A stretch of DNA of 42,665 nt, taken from positions 1 to 42,665 of the IMG/VR virus record IMGVR_UViG_3300000956_000028. One strand, 5' to 3'. Under the pieces are notes generated by a model that did no database searches, was not told the origin of the DNA, and worked only from the letters and a program-made list of their open reading frames with translations. The DNA comes from a virus. Numbering within the stretch: the stretch's first letter is position 1; every line of letters starts with the position of its first letter. The position numbers were made by a program, and so were the translations under genes. Shown here piece after piece: positions 39,344-42,665 of this stretch.

Positions 39344-40254
39344 TCGCCCCCTTCGTTAAGGTCGTCATCATCATCGACTACCTCTCCGTCAACTACGTTT
39401 GGATCACCCAGCTGCATAGTGTAGCCGGGCATATGAGCAAGATCGAAGCCCTGATGGGTTTCTGCAGGGTTCACCATCACAGCACCAAGAATGCCCTGAA
39501 GCTTGACCGAGATGTCAGACTCGACTCGCTGCTTGGGCTTACCGACGATATGCTCAAGGAAGAACTTGGCTGCATCCGCCTTCGTGGACGGGGGCACAAG
39601 AGGTCGACCTCGATTGTCGACTTCTTCGTTGTTGAGGATGTACGAAAGGGCATCGATAGCCTTAGTACCCTGGAAGTTCATCTCAGTCTTGATCACCGAC
39701 TGGAACCGCTCCATGGCAGCCTCATGAACTTCTCGGGTAATCCACTGAGGCTTCTGACCCTTGAACTCACCGTTCTTGTCACGAACACGGCCACGAGCAA
39801 GCTCTTCGTTGTCCCATTCATCAACGGGCTTGCCCGAGTAGTACTTCAGCTCCTGATCGGTGACAATGTTGTCGACCATCTTCTTCTTGTTCTTCTTCTT
39901 CCGCTTCTCAGCGTCAGAGAGCTGATCGTAGTTGTATTGCTTCCGAGCCCTACGACGAGCACGAGCACGAACCTGACGGGGAGTTAATAACTTGCCGTCA
40001 GCATCAACGGGACGACCCCACTTGTCGTTCTGGATATCCCAGTCCTGACGAAGTCCCATCGGCTGAGCTTTGAACGTGGGTACTGAAGTGAAGTCAACCT
40101 TGCGAGGCGTAGCTTGCTTGTTCCGCCAGATGTAGTCTGGGTCGCCGGCATCCGCCCGCACGTCCGCTGGGTCAATCAGGACGGGGCGATTCTTCGGCAG
40201 GTAGTCCTCTTCCGGCATATACTCATCGTCAGCCCACGGTGGTCGTTCACTCAT
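39340..40254 (-). CDS. Probable terminase small subunit, 304 aa
   Basis: Starts MSERPPWADDEYMPEEDYLP at ATG 40254 (overlaps the upstream gene by 8 bases). The N-terminal part is rich in Arg/Lys (RQVRARARRRARKQYNYDQL) and the middle has a helical region. The C-terminal AAKFFLEHIVGKPKQRVESD and SVKLQGILGAVMVNP are patterns I associate with small terminases (AxFxLExIxGKPxQ). Position two genes after a promoter and several genes before the large terminase also fits. It could instead be another DNA-binding packaging factor. Confidence 0.55.
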   Translation of the reverse strand: MSERPPWADDEYMPEEDYLPKNRPVLIDPADVRADAGDPDYIWRNKQATPRKVDFTSVPTFKAQPMGLRQDWDIQNDKWGRPVDADGKLLTPRQVRARARRRARKQYNYDQLSDAEKRKKKNKKKMVDNIVTDQELKYYSGKPVDEWDNEELARGRVRDKNGEFKGQKPQWITREVHEAAMERFQSVIKTEMNFQGTKAIDALSYILNNEEVDNRGRPLVPPSTKADAAKFFLEHIVGKPKQRVESDISVKLQGILGAVMVNPAETHQGFDLAHMPGYTMQLGDPNVVDGEVVDDDDDLNEGGE

Positions 40255-40591
40255 CTTCCACACCCTCAGGCTTGTCAGCCGGCGGGGCTGCTGAGGGGAG
40301 CTCCCTGAGCTCTTCGTAGTCTTGGTCACCGCCGACAAGCACTCGCTTCAAGCGAGATGCTCTGCCCAACCTGACCAAACCCTGACGCTCCTTAGCGTGT
40401 GCTCCGAGGCCGGGCTTGATCGTGCCGATGCGTGTTCTACTGGTAAGCCGAAGGCCATCGACTCCCTCGTTGAGATGACGAACCTCTTCACGGAGACCCT
40501 TGATCTCAGTACCAGTACAGTACATCACGTACAGATTGGCACCAACAAGCCCCGTTAGCAGAATAAGAACTGCTACTCCTACCTCATTCAT
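40247..40591 (-). CDS. Membrane protein with one N-terminal span, 114 aa
   Basis: MNEVGVAVLILLTGLVGANL is a hydrophobic N-terminal anchor; the rest (EIKGLREEVRHLNEGVDGLR, GLVRLGRASRLKRVLVGGDQ) is helical and basic, ending in an acidic proline-rich tail. The ribosome site GAAGGAAT is seven bases before the ATG. It is the first gene after the promoter at 40627-40656. Role unknown; the first gene of the head operon is often early or host-interacting. Confidence 0.6.
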   Translation of the reverse strand: MNEVGVAVLILLTGLVGANLYVMYCTGTEIKGLREEVRHLNEGVDGLRLTSRTRIGTIKPGLGAHAKERQGLVRLGRASRLKRVLVGGDQDYEELRELPSAAPPADKPEGVEDE

Positions 40592-40626
40592 AATTCCTTC
40601 ACTCTCTCAGTGAGTTGATGCTCGAC

Positions 40627-40656
40627 ACGATAAAACCCCCGGCCCCCTATTGTCAA
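40627..40656 (-). promoter_or_regulatory. Strong leftward promoter of the head operon
   Basis: -35 TTGACA (40656-40651), 18-base spacer, -10 TATCGT (40632-40627). The -35 sits within a CCCCT...AGGGG symmetric region (40646-40661), which may be an operator or a weak hairpin. A TCACT...AGTGA repeat lies just before the ribosome site. The long leftward packaging and head operon starts here. Confidence 0.55.
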
Positions 40657-40686
40657 GGGGACGAGGGTGTATCGAAGCCGGACTCC

Positions 40687-40965
40687 TCAGCTGGATGAAG
40701 CCAGAGGCGGCTTCACCCTGACCACTACATACCGCCCAAGGGGTCGCCACTCAAGTCTAGCAACAACCCAGGGCTTTTGACCAGGCATCTCGTTGTCGAG
40801 CTGAAGCAACACCGTGTCACCTTCACCCGGCATGGGCCACCCGGCCGGCCAGATCAGATGACAGAGCACGTTCTCGAGACCCACTGGCATGAACCAGACG
40901 GTAACCCCTGGCGGAGCATCTTCGCCCCACCTCGCCTTCGGCATGGGGATAGTGTCCTCAGTCAT
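40687..40965 (-). CDS. Hypothetical protein, 92 aa
   Basis: A Pro/Trp-rich protein (GVTVWFMPVGLENVLCHLIWPAGWPMPGEGD, positions about 20-50) ending in a beta-hairpin (VVARLEWRPLGRYVVVRVKP). The pattern is that of a small beta-barrel (SH3-like) fold of unknown function. The ATG overlaps the stop of the upstream gene (ATGA). It is the last gene before the head-operon promoter. Confidence 0.6.
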   Translation of the reverse strand: MTEDTIPMPKARWGEDAPPGVTVWFMPVGLENVLCHLIWPAGWPMPGEGDTVLLQLDNEMPGQKPWVVARLEWRPLGRYVVVRVKPPLASSS

Positions 40966-41165
40966 TTCTTCTCCTTCAGTATTCGGAATTCTCTGGGGGT
41001 GTGGGACTTGAATACTCGGCAGTTGTGATACTTCAGCTCTGTCAAGCTAACCTGCCTAGCATTCAAGTCAAGGAGTAGGGTGTACCAGAAATTGACTCCC
41101 AAGATTACAAAGCCTTCAGTGGGCATTCTCTCCTTGAGCTCACGCTCATCGTCTACGTCACTCAT
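40962..41165 (-). CDS. Hypothetical protein, 67 aa
   Basis: A short protein beginning MSDVDDERELKERMPTEGFV with VILGVNFWYTLLLDLNARQV and a basic end (PREFRILKEKK). It is linked to both neighbours by ATGA overlaps. It has a hydrophobic middle, but not long enough to be called a certain membrane span. Unknown role. Confidence 0.6.
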   Translation of the reverse strand: MSDVDDERELKERMPTEGFVILGVNFWYTLLLDLNARQVSLTELKYHNCRVFKSHTPREFRILKEKK

Positions 41166-41299
41166 ATCATCACCAGCCCGATCAACATCAGAGTTACCCC
41201 AACGGCAAGATAGAGTGACCAGCTTTTCTGCTTGAACGCGAGTTCTATGAATCCGACCAGGGTTAAGCCAATCCCCAACCCGAGTATAAACAGGGTCAC
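41162..41299 (-). CDS. Small membrane protein, 45 aa
   Basis: From GTG 41299, which overlaps the stop of the coiled-coil gene by GTGA. The sequence TLFILGLGIGLTLVGFIEL, then KQKSWS and LYLAVGVTLMLIGLVMI, gives two membrane helices joined by a short basic loop. The longer frame to 41461 lies in the previous gene and is not supported. It resembles very small holin-like or membrane proteins; function unknown. Confidence 0.55.
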   Translation of the reverse strand: MTLFILGLGIGLTLVGFIELAFKQKSWSLYLAVGVTLMLIGLVMI

Positions 41300-42027
41300 G
41301 TCAGGGGCCCAAACTGTCGGAGGGCAGCTGCCACGTGATTGGCGTACTGGGGGTAGGGACAGGTTGCCAAGATCTGCTGCTTGCCGGGCGTGTTCTGGGT
41401 GATCACATAATCCCCGTTGATGATCCGGGTGTGGATTTGAAAGTCCACCGGGAATGGCCACCTGTTCATGATCCCACTAGCCCAAGTAGCCATCTGATGA
41501 CAGAACTCCTCAACTCCGTCACGCTTAGCCTGCTCAATTGCCTTGTAGATCACCCCGTCAGGCTCTCGCCACTCAGTGCCGAACTCCGGATGAAGCGCAC
41601 CGGTCAGGGCCTCTTCGGCCCCCTCGCGATGCAAGCGATCGACGGTTTCTTGAGGCAAGCCTGAGGTGTCATTGGGAGCGTCGGGATCAGCCGGCTGCAT
41701 CGATTCATCTCTCACCTGCTCAGCGACGCTGGGAGCATTCTCGCGAGTCCAGTGAGGCTCATCGATCCGAAGAGCAACCACTTCAGCCTCGAGCTCGATA
41801 ACTCGGGCATTCAAGCGATTACGCTCAGTCCAACTGTCGTCATTGGCCTGCTGCAGTCCTCGAACCTTGTGCTCGAGCCGCTCGATCTTGGCCTTGTCGT
41901 CGTTCTCGTAGGCAGCACCTCGAGCAAGGACCTCTCGTAGCTGATCGAGCGTGCGATGTGGATAAGCACGATCGCTATCGAGGTATCCATCCAGGATGTG
42001 CCGGGCTTCTTCGAGTGGGGTTGTCAT
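41296..42027 (-). CDS. Coiled-coil hypothetical protein, 243 aa
   Basis: Residues 1-45 (LEEARHILDGYLDSDRAYPH) lead into a coiled coil of about 60 residues (IERLEHKVRGLQQANDDSWTERN; ELEAEVVALRID). The second half is globular, with RLHREGAEEALTGALHPEFG and a C-terminal FQIHTRIINGDYVITQNTPG. The first base of the ATG overlaps the stop of the upstream gene (ATGA). No known family; perhaps an oligomeric accessory. Confidence 0.65.
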   Translation of the reverse strand: MTTPLEEARHILDGYLDSDRAYPHRTLDQLREVLARGAAYENDDKAKIERLEHKVRGLQQANDDSWTERNRLNARVIELEAEVVALRIDEPHWTRENAPSVAEQVRDESMQPADPDAPNDTSGLPQETVDRLHREGAEEALTGALHPEFGTEWREPDGVIYKAIEQAKRDGVEEFCHQMATWASGIMNRWPFPVDFQIHTRIINGDYVITQNTPGKQQILATCPYPQYANHVAAALRQFGPLT

Positions 42028-42317
42028 TCTTCCTCCGGTAGTTGTACTTCTTCAGTAGGTCGGGGCTCCTGAAGCCCTTGCCGAGCCAGAACCCCCTTGC
42101 AGCTTTGACACCGCTTGGGCTTCTTCAAGTTCCTGACCTGGGCCCGAGTCTTCTCGACAATGTCGCCGTTGTCCATCGTGACTCCACACAATGAGGTCGT
42201 GTGGTACTTGTCCGAAGTCAGGATTTCGTGCCAGGGCGTGACCGAAGTCCGTCGCAGCTTGACCAGTGTGGGCTTCAGCTTCACCGAGTTGGGTGTGTAA
42301 TCAGTTCTCCGAGGCAT
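42024..42317 (-). CDS. Small zinc-site hypothetical protein, 97 aa
   Basis: Starts MPRRTDYTPNSVKLKPTLVK at ATG 42317 (AGGAGG six bases upstream; ATG 42323 abuts it). The N-terminal half is basic; DKYHTTSLCGVT and RCQSCKGVLAR contain four possible zinc ligands (His/Cys and CxxC). It overlaps the upstream 30-aa gene by 17 bases. It may bind nucleic acid. Family unknown. Confidence 0.6.
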   Translation of the reverse strand: MPRRTDYTPNSVKLKPTLVKLRRTSVTPWHEILTSDKYHTTSLCGVTMDNGDIVEKTRAQVRNLKKPKRCQSCKGVLARQGLQEPRPTEEVQLPEEE

Positions 42318-42393
42318 CGTCATCCTCCTCCTCTAGTTCATCATCGCCGTGGTAGTACATCAGCTCGTGATGCTCGGGGCTCCAGTTACTCAC
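42301..42393 (-). CDS. Very small acidic protein, 30 aa
   Basis: A short frame from GTG 42393 that overlaps the SGNH stop by GTGA and ends in an acidic tail (MSNWSPEHHELMYYHGDDEL...). It is coupled to both neighbours, which is the main support for it. Its length makes it uncertain. Confidence 0.4.
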   Translation of the reverse strand: MSNWSPEHHELMYYHGDDELEEEDDDASEN

Positions 42394-42665
42394 GGCTCAG
42401 TGATCGTGCAGGCGTCGGTGCCCTTCCAGATTTCACGAGCCCAGCGATCCTCGGAAGTGGTTGTGGCGTGGACGCCGTCTCGAAGCAGGGCAGGGTTGGC
42501 GTCAATCGCTTCGGCCCACGGCACGATGCACATACGCGGGTCGTCGTTTGCGAGGCGGATCATGTAGTAGGCGTATGCGGCGGCACGCTTAGCCGACTCC
42601 TGGCCGACGACGAACGGGTCACGGCCCGGGGTCACGAACACGATCCGGGTCAGCGGCAGCATCTC
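42390..42665 (-). CDS. SGNH/GDSL-like hydrolase, C-terminal part (cut by the window edge)
   Basis: The reading frame continues past the right edge, so only the C-terminal 92 or so residues are visible and the catalytic Ser block is outside. LTRIVFVTPGRDPF is the late beta strand, a helix with SAKRAAAYAYYMIRLANDDP follows, and LLRDGVHATTTSEDRWAREI has the D-x-x-H (DGVH) of SGNH esterases/lipases. In phages such proteins may deacylate cell-surface polymers. The first visible ATG (42662) is probably internal. Confidence 0.6.
   Translation of the reverse strand, partial: EMLPLTRIVFVTPGRDPFVVGQESAKRAAAYAYYMIRLANDDPRMCIVPWAEAIDANPALLRDGVHATTTSEDRWAREIWKGTDACTITEP

Noticed and set aside
1-42665. 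tRNA genes, CRISPR arrays, insertion sequences, integrase and attachment sites
   Set aside because: None were recognised on either strand by eye. A tRNA scan and a repeat search would settle this.

Overview
This window is a 42.7-kb piece of a tailed bacteriophage genome, most likely a siphovirus that infects an actinomycete such as Streptomyces, Rhodococcus or Gordonia. The evidence is an HK97-type head module, a long tape-measure gene with two overlapping tail-chaperone frames, a tail-hub protein of the kind seen in actinophages, an r1t-type holin, frequent GTG starts, dense ATGA/GTGA/TGATG gene overlaps and moderately high GC. Host and cluster are inferred from gene content only. No integrase, repressor, tRNA, transposon or CRISPR array was seen. 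Both edges cut through genes.

Almost everything is read leftward (minus strand). From right to left: (1) 40.7-42.7 kb, an SGNH-hydrolase C-terminus and a run of small uncharacterised genes; (2) a promoter at 40627-40656 and then the head operon: membrane protein, probable small terminase, small genes including a complete JAMM-motif protein, large terminase, portal, scaffold, capsid cement, major capsid protein and connectors; (3) 29.9-19.2 kb, the tail: major tail protein, frameshifted chaperones, tape measure and minor tail/fibre proteins; (4) 19.2-16.3 kb, lysis: two membrane proteins (one with collagen-like repeats), an amidase endolysin joined to an endonuclease/exonuclease/phosphatase-like (EEP) domain, and the holin; (5) 16.3-13.95 kb, two further tail-like proteins, one built on fourteen ~20-residue repeats.

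A short rightward island at 12.95-13.8 kb encodes a lysine-rich DNA-binding-type protein and a 68-aa protein, and is closed by hairpin terminators. Its promoter lies back-to-back with a leftward promoter at 12793-12822 that opens the replication/nucleotide operon (12.76 kb to base 1): SLOG protein, SNF2-type helicase, dNMP kinase, MazG-like NTP pyrophosphatase, two thymidylate-synthase-fold proteins, dCMP deaminase, family-A DNA polymerase with an Fe-S uracil-glycosylase-like N-terminal domain, Cas4-like nuclease, Sak4-like recombinase and an ssDNA-binding protein.

The most interesting feature is the nucleotide cassette at 5.7-9.5 kb. It has the functional parts that phage T4 uses to replace cytosine with 5-hydroxymethylcytosine: a dCTPase-like all-alpha pyrophosphatase, a dCMP-hydroxymethylase-like enzyme, a dNMP kinase and dCMP deaminase. 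Both thymidylate-synthase-fold proteins carry Asp where thymidylate synthase has the uracil-selecting Asn (E. coli Asn177), as T4 dCMP hydroxymethylase does. This predicts a modified-cytosine genome or a novel pyrimidine pathway. Seven small genes (56, 41, 54, 58, 45, 30 and 68 aa), several of them hidden in overlaps, were found by reading all frames.
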